Source: Coprinopsis marcescibilis
Taxonomy: Eukaryota; Basidiomycota; Agaricomycetes; Agaricales; Psathyrellaceae
Assembly (NCBI GenBank): GCA_004369085.1
Contig: ML210216.1
Location: forward strand, 1 to 64,000
DNA: 64,000 nt
Reading direction: 5' to 3'
In this document: piece after piece, positions 46,539 through 57,549 of the stretch
How positions within the stretch are numbered: the first letter of the stretch is position 1
Layout: the number at the start of each line of letters is the position of its first letter
Made by a program: the position numbers and the translations under genes
Notes under the pieces: generated by a model
The model's database searches: none
The model's input: only the letters and a program-made list of their open reading frames with translations
What the model was told of the DNA's origin: nothing

Positions 46539-47163
46539 CCCATCGATGTGCAGAGATGTTATTGTTGCTCTCCCTGCTCTCAGTTGCTTTCCATCACGAT
46601 GTTCCTCCTAGCTTCTACCTTTGCTTTATTCCTTGTTCGCTACTATCCAGTGTCGCCGTTTGTAAATAGTCTCTATGCCGCTTATTACCTCAAATTATAC
46701 CCATGTGTCTAGCGGGAGGTAAGTGTCCAAGACACACGCGAGCGAATCTATTGTCGCTCAATGGCTATTAGATCGCCAGAACGGGCGCTTATGTCATCGC
46801 TGCTTGCTTAAACGTTTGCTGGTGGCGCGGACGTGCGCTGCCTAGCTACACAGCACCACAAGAGCACTGCCAGGTGCGGCGTTCCTATGGATATGCTTTG
46901 CCCTTATCCATAGACCACAACATTTGTGCTTGGTCCATTATCGTGGCAATACCAGGGCTCACAGCCTGGTGGCGTCACAGCCGGTGAGCAGGGGGGTGGT
47001 ATATGCGCCAGTCAGTCTCGTCAGCTGGAAGTATAAAAGGCGAGCCATTTTATCTCTTGGATCTCCACCAATGAGATCTCCCTTCATCGAAACCGTTCTC
47101 TACAAGCAACATTCAACCTAACCAACACTTGCCTAAGCTTGATTCGCATTCACAATTTCAATC
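46539..47163. other. Intergenic with a TATA box for the next gene
   Basis: No gene seen. TATAAAAG at 47032-47039 lies 125 bp upstream of the ATG at 47164 and is a good core-promoter candidate. Confidence 0.5.
47032..47039 (+). promoter_or_regulatory. TATA box of the YVPSPLGP gene 1
   Basis: TATAAAAG, followed by a CT-rich stretch and the ATG at 47164 in the context AATCATGTC. Confidence 0.5.
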
Positions 47164-47589
47164 ATGTCTACCGACAACACTATCGAATATGGCCTTGCAG
47201 CTCTCGCTTCCAAGATCAATGGTCAAGATACGCTCGGAGCTACCCTCACTGGTGAAGGTAACCTCACCAAGGACGAAGCCCGGAACACTTTACGACTCCC
47301 AGATGAAGCAATGCTCAATCCCGTCGCTCGTCGGTACGCCGCGCGGCCACCTGACTATGTTCCAAGCCCTCTTGGACCGGAAAGGAACGTTCCCCTGGGC
47401 GCTGGAAATGCTGACTCTATTAAAGGCCCCAGTCTTGTCCCGTGCACTCACTTTGCCAGTATATCTCCTAGAGATATCTGGAGCATTTCCGAATCTGAAG
47501 GTATTTCGGCTCATCACAGCGTGACCAGCAGCAGATCACAGACCCCGAACAGTGGTAAATCCTCGCCCGTGCCTGGAAAATCGGCCTGA
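47164..47589 (+). CDS. Small hypothetical protein with YVPSPLGP motif (1)
   Basis: A single-exon frame of 141 aa from the ATG at 47164 to TGA at 47589, preceded by a TATA box. Mostly polar and probably disordered. The one clear feature is PPDYVPSPLGPERNVP near residue 63, also found as PAHYVPSPLGPGRHP in the gene at 56205. The last 25 residues are Ser/Pro rich. No signal peptide or membrane segment. I do not recognise the family. It lies just downstream of a FunK1 pseudogene; the other member lies just upstream of another. An interaction motif is a guess. Confidence 0.5.
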   Translation: MSTDNTIEYGLAALASKINGQDTLGATLTGEGNLTKDEARNTLRLPDEAMLNPVARRYAARPPDYVPSPLGPERNVPLGAGNADSIKGPSLVPCTHFASISPRDIWSISESEGISAHHSVTSSRSQTPNSGKSSPVPGKSA

Positions 47590-48312
47590 AGATGAGCAAC
47601 CACTCACACTGGGGTTTTACTTGATCTGAGTCTCTGATCCTTGAGGCATTGAGGGCTCTCTAGGCTCCTCCGTCCGTACCGCTACATCTATCAAAAGCAT
47701 CCAGGCTCTTGGTTTCTGCATTAGCCTGTCAATACTCAACTGGCTCGACGGAAGGAAAGGAAATATAGATTGTTTCGGCAACGAGGGTTTCTGTCCATTT
47801 GAACCCATTCTACTTTATTTATACTTCCGTTTTAGCATACCTTGCATCAGTATCACCTCTCATTAATCGATGATAATTCCTGGACTGAAAATTTGCCAGA
47901 AAGCCCCCAAAAGCTTTTTTAAGTAAGAAATGGATTCTGGGGGAGAAACTATTAGAACTAGCCCCTGTTCAAACGCATTATACTATTACGAATTTCCCGT
48001 GGCCTAAAAACCAGTAATGACCTCCCGCGGTCGCAAGGCAGCCACCAATATACCTGTCAGAGTCACAGAGGATTGTCCTTGACTGTCGTTAATTGTTTCG
48101 AAGACTTCCATCTAATCTTGTAGAGTACCATCTTATCTAAGAATCTCCTATCATACTGCAATCAAAGTTATCTAATCTAATCGCCCCGCCAGGCTCACGC
48201 CCACATCACCTAACTGCAAAGCCCATGGAAGAAACAGAAAATGAATTCTTTGCACATGGTATATTATGTACAGCAGTACCCGAGAATTTTGGATCACTCT
48301 AGCGCCTCTACT
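47590..48312. other. Intergenic, 3' side of two convergent genes
   Basis: No gene seen. The stretch lies between the YVPSPLGP gene and the convergent sec27 gene. It contains ATCTAATCTAATCG near 48171-48184, the same dodecamer-like string found in the LTR-like repeats at 12085 and 13835; on its own this is too short to call a repeat. Confidence 0.4.
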
Positions 48313-51300
48313 CTACTCTTCATCATCCGACTCCTCGTCCTCATCGTCCTCATCGTCCTCATCGTCCTCATCGTCCTCATCGTCCTCATCGTCCTCATCC
48401 TCATCATCCGACTCTTCCTCGGCAGCATCCAAAGCCTCCTGCTCACGCTTCAAAGCCTCTTCCCAGCCCTCCTCAAACAGCTCTGGGTTCACCTCCGGAT
48501 CCGCAATACCCTCTGCAATCTTCCCCTTCTTCTTGCTCTCCAACTCTGCTTTCCACGTCTTGACAACGCCCGGTACCAAACTAAAGAATACAATCAGCAT
48601 ATTATTCACCCTCGCCCCAGCCCACCAAGCCCCAAAAGAGAGACCAAAACTCACCTAGGAGCATACGTCCTCGCAAACAACCCAGCCTCGCTAACCCTCC
48701 CAGTCTGTACCAACAAATCCACACAGCCCTTCACATCCCCAACCTGCAAAAGCGTCGCAAACGCCAGATTGTTCTGTCCCTTCTCAACTGCACTCTTCGC
48801 CAGCTCTCTCAACCCCGCCTTATCCCCAAGGCTCATCCCGAGCAGCAAGAGACTGCCGAGATCGCCGCCTTTGCTGTAGGCCTCCTTGGCGAGGTCGAAC
48901 CGCCAGACGCTCAGTGCTCGGTCGCCGAGTGACTTCCATTTCACGCTCGCTTCGCTTGCAGGCACGGATCGCACGATCGTTGCCGCTGTTTCGAGGTCAT
49001 CAAGTGACAAAGCGAGATCGAATTTATGGTCCAGGTCCGTCGTGATGCTCAGTGCCAGCTCTTTGAGGTCTAGAGGATGGCTGTTAGCGTCGACGGTTAC
49101 CGAACCCAAACCAAAGAAAAACGACACTCACCCCTCCCCTCCAAAAATCTCGCCACCCTGTTGACCTCCGCCTTTGGTATACTCTCTAATATCTCCGCCG
49201 CACTATCCATATCTCCTCTCAAAACCGCAGTTTGGTATTCAACTACGCTTAGGCTGAGCGTGTAGGCGTATATTTGCATGTCCTTGTCGGAGAGGTAGAC
49301 GCGATTGTGCGCTGGGATGTAGCCGAGGAGGTAAAGTGGGCTATAGGGGAAGTGGGTTAGTCGTTGTGTTTAGACATAGTTATAGGTAGGAGTTGGGGAG
49401 GGGAGGGGGGTGAAGGCAATACGAGGGTAGGGGGATGTGTAAAAGGAAGAGGGAAAGGAACATTAAAACTCAACGTACCTATCAAACGGACTAACAGTAT
49501 ACGACTCGCTCCCCACAAAGTAGCACAACCGGTTGTTCGATGTTGTATAGATGAAACAATCGCCAACCCACTTTGCCGTCCTCACCCTACAAGCAGGTTA
49601 TATCGTCAGTAAACAGTAAACTTCTCCACGCACTATACCAGTACATGTAAGTCATGATAATACACACCCATCGGGGATCTCAGCAACAACGTCAAAGGCC
49701 TTTTCCACACCTTCATCCGTAATGTCCGCTCCACTGTCTACCTGGGCGGTATAGGCATCCCGGTCGAATCGGAGGATGTAGTACGAATCTTCAGCGGCGA
49801 CAGCTACGAGATTTCCGGTCCCCGACCAATAGATCTGTAATCCAAAATCAGCATCTATACGCTCGAACTGAAGAGAAGACACCAACGTTCTTAGCATCAA
49901 CATCAATCCTCCTTACAATCTCTCCAGTCTCCCAGTCCCAAAACATCACAAACCCATTCCCCCTCGCACCCAAAAGCGTACCCCCATACACCTGCTCAAC
50001 CGCCCAACTCCCGGCACCCTTCATAGTCGCACCCGTCCCAGCTCCACCAGTCTTCTCCTTGAAATTCTTAAACATCCTCAGCTTGACCTTGCTCTCCAAC
50101 ACCGCATACGTATTCGAATCCGGCGCCCACGCAAAGCTGATCCCAGATCCAAACGATTTGTTGCGCCACGCAAGCGCGGTGTAGATGATATACTCCCCAT
50201 CGCCCACAACGGTTACGAATCTACCATTGGGCGAGTGTTGGAGCAGGGTGGGGAAGATCTCGGTGGTTCCGAGGTCTTTTGTGGATAGGGGCAGGCGGGT
50301 GCCGTCAGCGGTGGCGGTGGTAGAATCCGAGTCGAGGGTGGCGATGTTGCCGGAGAGGACTTCCTGGTTCTTGGTGTAGATGAGTTTTCCAGACGGGTCC
50401 ATGCTGAACGTCGGCTCGTCCCGCCCAAGCTTGATGATAACAACACCCTCATCAAAACCAACTGCAACCTCGTTCGCACCCTTGCGCAGCGCAACACACC
50501 ACGCCCTCTCCAACCCATAGCTCAACGTATTCTCGATCCTATACGTCCCCGCGTTCCAGATCTTCACCGTCCCATCCTCGCTTCCACTGATGATAACCGG
50601 CATGCCTTCAAGCCACACCGCGAAACTGACATTGTTGGTGTGCCCCTCCATGGTCTGCACGCAGCTTTTGCTGAGGTAGTCGTAGACTTTGACCGTCTTG
50701 TCGTCGCCGCAGGTTGCGAGGTATGGCTTGTCGGAGCCGGGGTAGAAGTCGACGTAGTTGACGCCTTTGTCGTGGGCTTCGAGGGTGCTGTTGGCGCTGG
50801 GCGAGCCGAGGGACCAGATCTTGATTGTGCGGTCCAGACATGCGCTGATGAAGGTGTTCCCGTCTTTGGGGTTGAACGAGATGGACATGATGTAGTGTGT
50901 ATGGCCTTCGTAAACCTATCGAGATACGAATTGAAGGATTAGAATTGAAAACATGCTATGGGCGAGCCGAAGATGGATTCACATACCTGAATACACTTCC
51001 ACCCCTTCTCCCAGTCCCAAGCCTTGATCGACATATCATCGCTGCCCGTAAGGACGATGCTGAGTGTGGGATGCACAGTCAAACTCCGGATATAATCAGG
51101 ATGGGCCTCGAACGCCGCAACCTTTTCGTGGGTGTTGTAGTTAAACACCCGGAGCTGGAAGTCATCGCTGCCCGCTACAAACCAGTGCTTGCGGGCGATG
51201 AACTTGGCGCAGCGCACAGGTACTTCAGCAACCTCAAAGCTCTTGACCAAAACGCCCGTATTGATGTTGTATATGTTCACCGTGCCGTTGTATAGGCCAG

Positions 51301-51436
51301 TTAGGAGCCATGGTTCCGTTGGGTGGAAATCTACGGATTTGACGCGGTCAGACCGCGCAAAGAGCTTTTTCTAGGAGACTGTTAGATATAAATTAGAGTA
51401 TATGTCTTCAATACCCACTGATACATCAAAAAGCAT
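48313..51436 (-). CDS. sec27: Coatomer subunit beta' (COPI, Sec27/COPB2)
   Basis: Eight exons on the minus strand: 51436-51419, 51370-50987, 50915-49887, 49834-49668, 49586-49479, 49340-49132, 49069-48655, 48580-48313 (865 aa). The N-terminus after a six-codon exon is [20 protein letters not shown], the classic beta'-COP start. WD40 repeats follow (for example [62 protein letters not shown]), then the second propeller and an alpha-solenoid ([19 protein letters not shown]). Beta'-COP recognises KKxx retrieval signals and forms the coat cage for Golgi-to-ER vesicles with alpha- and epsilon-COP. The extreme C-terminus is a long Asp/Glu run coded by a 9-bp repeat. Housekeeping, single-copy gene; a good anchor for synteny. 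Confidence 0.93.
48331..48412 (-). repeat. 9-bp tandem repeat coding an acidic tail
   Basis: TCATCGTCC-type units repeated about seven times, in frame with sec27 and coding (Asp-Glu-Asp)-like residues. Length is probably polymorphic among strains. Since units are 9 bp, changes keep frame. Confidence 0.85.
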
Positions 51437-51741
51437 TAGGGAACGAGCGTAGGCTGGACGGCGCGACAAGGAGACGGTTTATGGACGGACAGCCCAGAGA
51501 CCATCACTCGCGACGTGGAGGCCGCAATGTTTGTCCGATCCTTCCCCGCCAAATACAATCTTATCTTATCTCGTTATTGCTCACCAAACCAAGCAAAAAC
51601 AAAGCTCTTCGCGTGACTCCTGCGTTACGAACATACTAGCGCATTTCAACTCACAAACATTTTTTGGCGCAACACAAGATGAATTAATACATTAAACAGG
51701 CTATCTGTTATAAAATAGGAGGCAAATCCTGAAGACTAAGA

Positions 51742-53490
51742 TTAATCAAATAAACCTAAAGGAGAAAGTAACAGATCAGACTCGTAGTACACGCAAGTGG
51801 TATCTTCAGAGTTTTCCCCCAACCACAAAGGCGGAACCAATATCAGCCTATTAAAGACCACATTCTCCATATTCGGTGTGAAGACAGACTTTTCCGACGG
51901 TGGAAGGCCACAAAGCCCATCATCGTCGAATTCATACGTGATGGGACATTCTAATCCGCTTTCGAACTCTCGACTATCGAAATCTACTACGGATCCGTAC
52001 TCATTCATTTCCCAGTACTGCAACATCAGTTTCAGTTCCTCCTCCAACGCCGGTACGTTGAAACGTGCCTTTCTAGGTGTGTGATACACCTGGAATCTGA
52101 CTTCCTTCATCGTCGCGGTATCAGGACACTCCGCGCGTTGACGAACAAACTCCACGAGCGCCCTGTCCGTGGGCCCTGTCATGCAGTGCACCTTCCAATC
52201 CAAAATCTGAAGCTCAGGCCAACTGCGCTCCCGGTTCAAGGCTTCCAAGCACATATCTCCAATATCTTGAGCCACCACCGTGTCAAAGTTCATCATGCGG
52301 AGGCCGCCCACAGGCCGAGATTGGATAACGATCAGCTGGACGAGATTCGGCGTGTACCTCGCAAGGTCCTCGAGATAGTCAAAGACGATATCATCGGTCG
52401 GTGAAGCTGGGAGTCTAATTTCTAGAGTCTTGAGCAAGCCACCAATGCTTTCTAGGACCACCCCTACTATATGCTCGATTTTGAGGGAAGTGATATCCAG
52501 CTGGCTGTCCAATTCAGAGCTGACCATGACGGCAGGGGTCAATGTCAGACGTAGAGATACCAAAGCAGGTAGATAGAGTCTATGGAACTCTCCTGTGTCC
52601 GGACACATGTCGAGGGGGATGACAAGGTCGAGGTGCTGTAGGTTCTCATGTTCGATTTTTGGCTGATAGGCAAGTCGATAGTGTGGCTTCGTCAAATGGC
52701 CGCCAAGTCTCAAATATTTGAGCCTTGGGATTGAATAGATCAGGTCGACAAGGTCAAAGAACGATAGGACCTCGAAGGCAGTGCCGGAGAGGCAGAGATG
52801 AGTCAATGATCTAAACATTTTGTATTCGATTATTGGACGATAGGCGTTAGCACGGCCGTCGAGAACGTCAAAATGAAAACTGAGGCGAGTTACCCCGCCG
52901 TTTGCCATCGCCCGTACGGCCTTTAGCCACGAGTCAGCACTTGCTCTACTCGCCCAAATGCACAGCTCCGAAGACTTGAGCTTCTCCCACTTTTCTTCGC
53001 CCTCTAGCATGCTGACCAAGTCCCGATAGATGGATTCTTCCTTTTCGACGTATGCATCCGCGACGCACATGCTAACATGCTCCCAGCGGTGCTACTCACC
53101 CCATAGTCCAGTATCCAACAGAATTTTGACGATTTCCTCCTTATCGATGTGGTTTTCAGGTAGATAAACGCAAAGGTTGGCCCATCCTGAATGCCTGCAG
53201 TACAAGTCGACGCCCTTCCTGTTATATACGAAGCGGGATTCTTTGTCCTTGTCCTTCATGACTCCCCTTTCAAGATCGAGTTGTCTTCTATCAACCAATT
53301 CTATTCCATGCGGCTTGAGGTTTGGCCGAGGTGCTGCATCTGGATGCATTCTCCCGTACATGGTGTCTCCGATGACCTGTAGAGACTGGGACTTGGCCGT
53401 GAACAGCCAAGCCCATCTCTGTTCTCCTATCACAACACATCTCGCACCCAACAGCGCCAACACGGTGCAATCATTTAGGCGCCTGATCAC
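51742..53490 (-). pseudogene. F-box/LRR-type protein, 5'-truncated and possibly frameshifted
   Basis: Two minus-strand frames: 53490-53092 (GVMKDKDKESRFVYNRKGVD, CVYLPENHIDKEEIVKILLD, TGLW) and 53070-51742 (442 codons, leucine-rich, with FRSLTHLCLSGTAFEVLSFF, LKTLEIRLPASPTDDIVFDY and LEDLARYTPNLVQLIVI). They align collinearly with the middle and end of the F-box protein at 32380, so they are one gene. The join near 53090 lacks a clean intron in frame: the only GT-AG pair (31 nt) leaves the wrong phase. The start of the F-box itself is missing at 53490, where an assembly seam and a MITE lie. It may be an intact gene with an unseen 5' exon, or a pseudogene. Confidence 0.5.
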
Positions 53491-53664
53491 GTGTTCACCG
53501 AAACTTCGAGATTCCCGCCCATCGCAAGCATCCCTATGCCCCTTCGAACCATACTATCATTGACCAGAGGTTCGCGCATTCCCACAAGTTCGCGCATGTC
53601 ACAGTGTGACCGTGACACGTTTCAATCTCAGCTGATGCACAACACTCGGCAAACTCATGCGCAC
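53480..53664 (+). repeat. Contig-end overlap, left copy (probable assembly artefact)
   Basis: 185 bp, identical to 53675-53859, and ending exactly at the run of N. The right copy starts exactly after the N run. This is the expected pattern when two overlapping contigs were scaffolded without merging. Confidence 0.85.
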
Positions 53665-53674
53665 NNNNNNNNNN

Positions 53675-53859
53675 CGCCTGATCACGTGTTCACCGAAACT
53701 TCGAGATTCCCGCCCATCGCAAGCATCCCTATGCCCCTTCGAACCATACTATCATTGACCAGAGGTTCGCGCATTCCCACAAGTTCGCGCATGTCACAGT
53801 GTGACCGTGACACGTTTCAATCTCAGCTGATGCACAACACTCGGCAAACTCATGCGCAC
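53675..53859 (+). repeat. Contig-end overlap, right copy (probable assembly artefact)
   Basis: Identical to 53480-53664 as far as I can read. True genomic distance across this point is probably about 195 bp shorter than shown. Confidence 0.85.
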
Positions 53860-54192
53860 CAGTGGGCGTGAGAAGGAAGGGAGTGCAAGATCGGAAGACG
53901 CGAGTCGCGAGTCGCGACAAGTCAGCGCGGTTCTCAGGCTCTCACTCAACAAACGCGATCACCAATTTTTGAATTCCGCCCACCGGCTTTCGGCAAATGT
54001 GACAACCTTCCAAAATGGGCACCTGGTTCGGACACCGTTTCTTTTGAAAAAGATTATATAGACATGAGCGCAGTGGTGCATAGGCTACTTCTGTAGGATA
54101 TGAGCGCAATCCGGGTAGAATTGTGGCCACAGGAGCCGGAATACTAAAATGCGCGAACTTGTGGGAATGCGCGAACCTCTGGTCAATGATAG
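53749..54192. mobile_element. 444-bp MITE with 44-bp terminal inverted repeats and TA target site
   Basis: The left end 53749-53792 (CTATCATTGACCAGAGGTTC and on) is the exact reverse complement of 54149-54192. Both ends are flanked by TA (53747-53748 and 54193-54194). The inverted repeat holds TTCGCGCAT twice. No transposase is coded within. The TA duplication and terminal repeats point to a Tc1/mariner-mobilised miniature element. The left end appears a second time in the artefactual overlap at 53564-53607. Confidence 0.75.
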
Positions 54193-54560
54193 TATCTCCG
54201 CCCCACAACACCTCAACTCCATTCTTTCGATCATCGGGCACCATCTTTGGACTTCATCTCACTTCCGAGCACCCAACAAAGCCCAGAATTGGCTTAGTGC
54301 GTGGGAAACCGACCCTGAAGACCCAAAATACTCGACACACGGCGAAGATTTCACTTTTAAATTCATTCATCATCACATTTACACCCGTATGTAGTGTTCC
54401 ATGTCGCACATACGAACATTCTAGAGCCTCTTAGCTCGACTTTCCCCATATTACTTTATTTATTTACCTATTTACCAAATAGTTTAGAAACTATAAGTAG
54501 TTGGCCAGAGCAATCCCCTAGGGACAGCTCTAGCTCACCCCAGGATTTACCCACTACATC

Positions 54561-54985
54561 TCAATCGAATACCTTCTCCTCCAAAGCCACTGCGCTTCCG
54601 CTGATCGGTTCCAGCCAGCAGAACCGAGCCCATCTCTCTCCCAACTCTAAACTCCGAAACTTACCTGCGAGTGGTCTGACTTGTGCCCAAAGCAAGTCAA
54701 GCGCCCTCACATCACCCGAAGAACCTCTCTTCAGACCATCCCGCCGATTTTGATCGTTCTCCAGAGTCGCGAGGAGAAGGCGATGACGCTGCGCCATTGT
54801 TTGCAGACCTGCGAGAGTTGGAGAGGACCGATTCTGGGGCGATGACCTGGGGCAAGACCCACTCTGGGGTTTTGCGCCTCTATAACATGGTGCAAGATGA
54901 GGGCCAGTATTTCATTGATTTCGAGGGGGGATAGAGAAGCAACGACGCTTCTAGTAGCATGTTGGTTCCTTATAGAATTTTCCAT
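54561..54985 (-). pseudogene. F-box protein fragment
   Basis: The minus-strand ATG at 54985 starts an F-box: ASLSPLEINEILALILHHVI, then LQLSQVCKQWRSVIAFSSRLWRTIKI (Skp1-binding fold). That frame stops at 54731. A second frame (to 54561) continues with DVRALDLLWAQVRPLAGKFR and CWLEPISGSA, so a frameshift or missed intron lies near 54740. Nothing matching an LRR region follows before the MITE at 54192. It is a different F-box subfamily from the gene at 32380. Probably a truncated pseudogene. Confidence 0.5.
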
Positions 54986-56204
54986 AGTTGAGACCTGTCA
55001 ACAATAAGATGATTATTTGCTTCTTCTGGTGGGGATGTTGGGATGAATCTTGAGAATGTTGAGGTTGGAAGCAGGGTGAAACTGGTATATATACCAAATT
55101 TCAGCTGCAGACTGCTTGGTCCGAGGACCCAGACAGCCAACGCTTATCCCAGCAGCTTCTTTTCAAGTTAACATCTAACTCAGCAGATCTTCGATAGTGG
55201 CACACTGGGAGTGGACTGGTGCCCCGGCTTGTGCCGGTGGCTAAAGCGTATTGAATCAGACGGTAATTTCAATTTCTTGGTCCAAGCATACTATTGACAT
55301 GCCCGCAGAAACATGATGGTCAGGATCAAAACCCATTAATTACATTTTAGCTACGATTGGTACACTATGTGCCAAGTTTAAGGAGGAATTCAATATGAAT
55401 CAGTGCCCGTATCAGTGCAACCATTACTACAATAACCACAAGTGCAAACAGCGTAGCCCATCTTCGACTGTAGCGACCAGGAGGTGCGAGTTCCGAACTT
55501 AAAGACTCAATGTCCCTCAGAATGCACTCCATTGGATTGACGATGCAGTATTACTGGCTTAGTATGATGATTTTTGCCTATACTTCTATGATAGTGTCGG
55601 GAGAATGCTCTTGATAGGGCAGATGGCACTGGAAAGAAGACAACAGGACTGCGTATGTATACGTGGGTCGTGGCCACAGGTCGTCGTGGAGACAGAGCTG
55701 CGGACATTCGGTCATTGCTACCTGCCCATTATCTCTAGGGCCACATTGCACAGCTATACAGTAACAACGCCGGATTACTGCCACCCTCGCAACACATTCG
55801 CATAACAAATAAAAGGCATAACAATTACCTCGAGTCACTGGGAAATAGTCTAGCAGTACTTTCAGCTTCACTGTGATGAGCCTATGTGCGAAATTTCGGC
55901 ACTCAGAAGAACGGGCGCTTATGCCATCAATACAACCTAAGCGTTCTATTTTCACAGCCTTGAGCTTTGGCCCGGGACACATTAGGCCGCATTTCACCGG
56001 ACTATGCATGGCCGTTTCCAGACATTCCTGAAAGAAAGCGAGATGTACATGCGTCGGTATGTAGGGACGCCACTAATGAGAACCTATAAAGCTGAATCCA
56101 TTCGAGTCCGGCCCTTATAGCTCAATTGAGTGGACTTCCCCACCATTGCCTTGCCCTCTGTCACACAAGCTCAGACGCTAGCCATCCCTCTCGCAGACAC
56201 ATCT
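54986..56204. other. Intergenic, no secure gene
   Basis: About 1.2 kb. A minus-strand frame at 56009-55578 (with CPGPKLKAVKIERLGCIDG) could be a scrap of an F-box/LRR gene, but it has no supported start, end or splicing. The TATA-like CCTATAAAG near 56085 is positioned for the gene starting at 56205. Confidence 0.35.
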
Positions 56205-56840
56205 ATGGCTTCCAAACAAGCATCAGAGAGTAAATATGGCTTTTCAGGTCTTGCAGACAACCCCAGTAATGGAGGCAGTTGCACAAATGACAAGAAACCC
56301 CCACATCTCTCTAATTTGTCAGATGATCTTATCGCTCGTCGTCATCATTATCCTGTCAACACATCGTATTCCTGGAAGCCCGCCCATTATGTTCCTAGTC
56401 CTTTGGGACCCGGAAGGCATCCTTCTGACCGCATTGAAGAAGATAGCTCTTACCCTGGCTTTGATGACATTGATTTGTCTGACGCCGGACCTGATCCCAA
56501 CTCTCTCCGTCGGCCCCCCGCCGGTCTCGATATGTATAATCCAACCACTCGTGAGCTGGAAATCAATCCAGCTGAGTCCAGCATGCTACTCAAGCCAGCA
56601 CCACCTGTAAGCTCTAGCTTTAGATCGAGATTTTCCAGCAATGCACAAGCTTGCCAAACCTTGAGCAATTATAAGCTTGAGCCTGTGCCTTACACCATGG
56701 ATATTCCTGGGTTTGAAAGTAGCTATGAAGACGAAGAGGGCAATAGCATTGAGCAAGAGGTTAGATTGATGAACCGTCTGTCCCCAGATACTTTTGTTCC
56801 GGTTGTAGGAGTCTATACTACTTGGTCGCAGCTGCTTTGA
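56205..56840 (+). CDS. Hypothetical protein with YVPSPLGP motif (2)
   Basis: A single-exon frame from the ATG at 56205 to TGA at 56840 (211 aa). The frame is open upstream to 56130, but only via GTG. Polar and likely disordered for the first 120 residues. SWKPAHYVPSPLGPGRHP near residue 45 matches the motif in the gene at 47164. An acidic stretch (PGFDDIDLSDAGPDP) follows, then PTTRELEINPAESSML, and a C-terminus with SYEDEEGNSIEQEVRLMNRL. No known domain recognised. It stands directly upstream of a FunK1 pseudogene. Expression is plausible because the frame is long and compositionally even. Confidence 0.5.
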   Translation: MASKQASESKYGFSGLADNPSNGGSCTNDKKPPHLSNLSDDLIARRHHYPVNTSYSWKPAHYVPSPLGPGRHPSDRIEEDSSYPGFDDIDLSDAGPDPNSLRRPPAGLDMYNPTTRELEINPAESSMLLKPAPPVSSSFRSRFSSNAQACQTLSNYKLEPVPYTMDIPGFESSYEDEEGNSIEQEVRLMNRLSPDTFVPVVGVYTTWSQLL

Positions 56841-57549
56841 GACCTCTTTAACTTTCAAATGTTTTTGTTTCATCTATTTCTCCTTTGTTCAAGATACTCT
56901 ACTTTCTTACCACCTTGAATGAGAATTAATCGAGAGTACTGCATAGTAAAGCTTCGGTGCACTGGAATTTGGAAAGAAGCAAGTCACAATCCAAAGAGTA
57001 AGGAAAATTAGTGGAAGAGATAGGCGGCTGCCGGCTCGTTATTTGAATGCCCAAGACTCTTGCAGTCAGCTACACATTGTACAGACTCTTCCTTGGTAGG
57101 CTGTAGCTCAGCTATTGTCCCCTTGAGTAGCAGCACTACGACAGCATGAATATAGCATGAGGCTATAGATCTTTCCAGGGAGAAGTGATTTGGGGATAAG
57201 CTGGAAAATATATTAACGATAAATTTAGCCTCCCAGACGCAGATTTTGGTTTACAACGAATATCTTTGGGGTAATACTGATATCAACCTTTGGCCAAATG
57301 TATAGCAACACCCTATACTCGCTTCCCGAAGCCTACCCCTGTATTCCAAAAGTTCGATTCGTCTAAGGGCCAAATGGGGAAAGCTTGACGCGGTCACATG
57401 TTATTTAATTACCAGCGTTTTTTGAATAGATCAGTGAACTTGACCAGCAACCATGACCATCTTTTGCATTGTCCTATCCAATATACCACAAGGCGTATTT
57501 CTCTGACAATTACTTGAACGAACTCACAAGTTCCATTTCCCTCTTCAGC
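56841..57549. other. FunK1 upstream region (copy 3)
   Basis: No gene seen. From about 56990 it matches the region upstream of the intact FunK1 gene, including CTCCCAGACGCAGAT, ATTCCAAAAGTTCGATTCGT and CATCTTTTGCATTGTCCTA, so the promoter was duplicated with the gene. Confidence 0.6.

Noticed and set aside
48171..48184. ATCTAATCTAATCG shared with the LTR-like repeats
   Set aside because: Too short and low in complexity to claim a solo LTR at this place; neighbouring bases do not match.
50640..50942. Plus-strand frames inside the beta'-COP gene
   Set aside because: Antisense shadows of WD40 exons.
56130..56204. Longer start for the second YVPSPLGP gene
   Set aside because: It would need GTG as start codon; the first ATG is at 56205.
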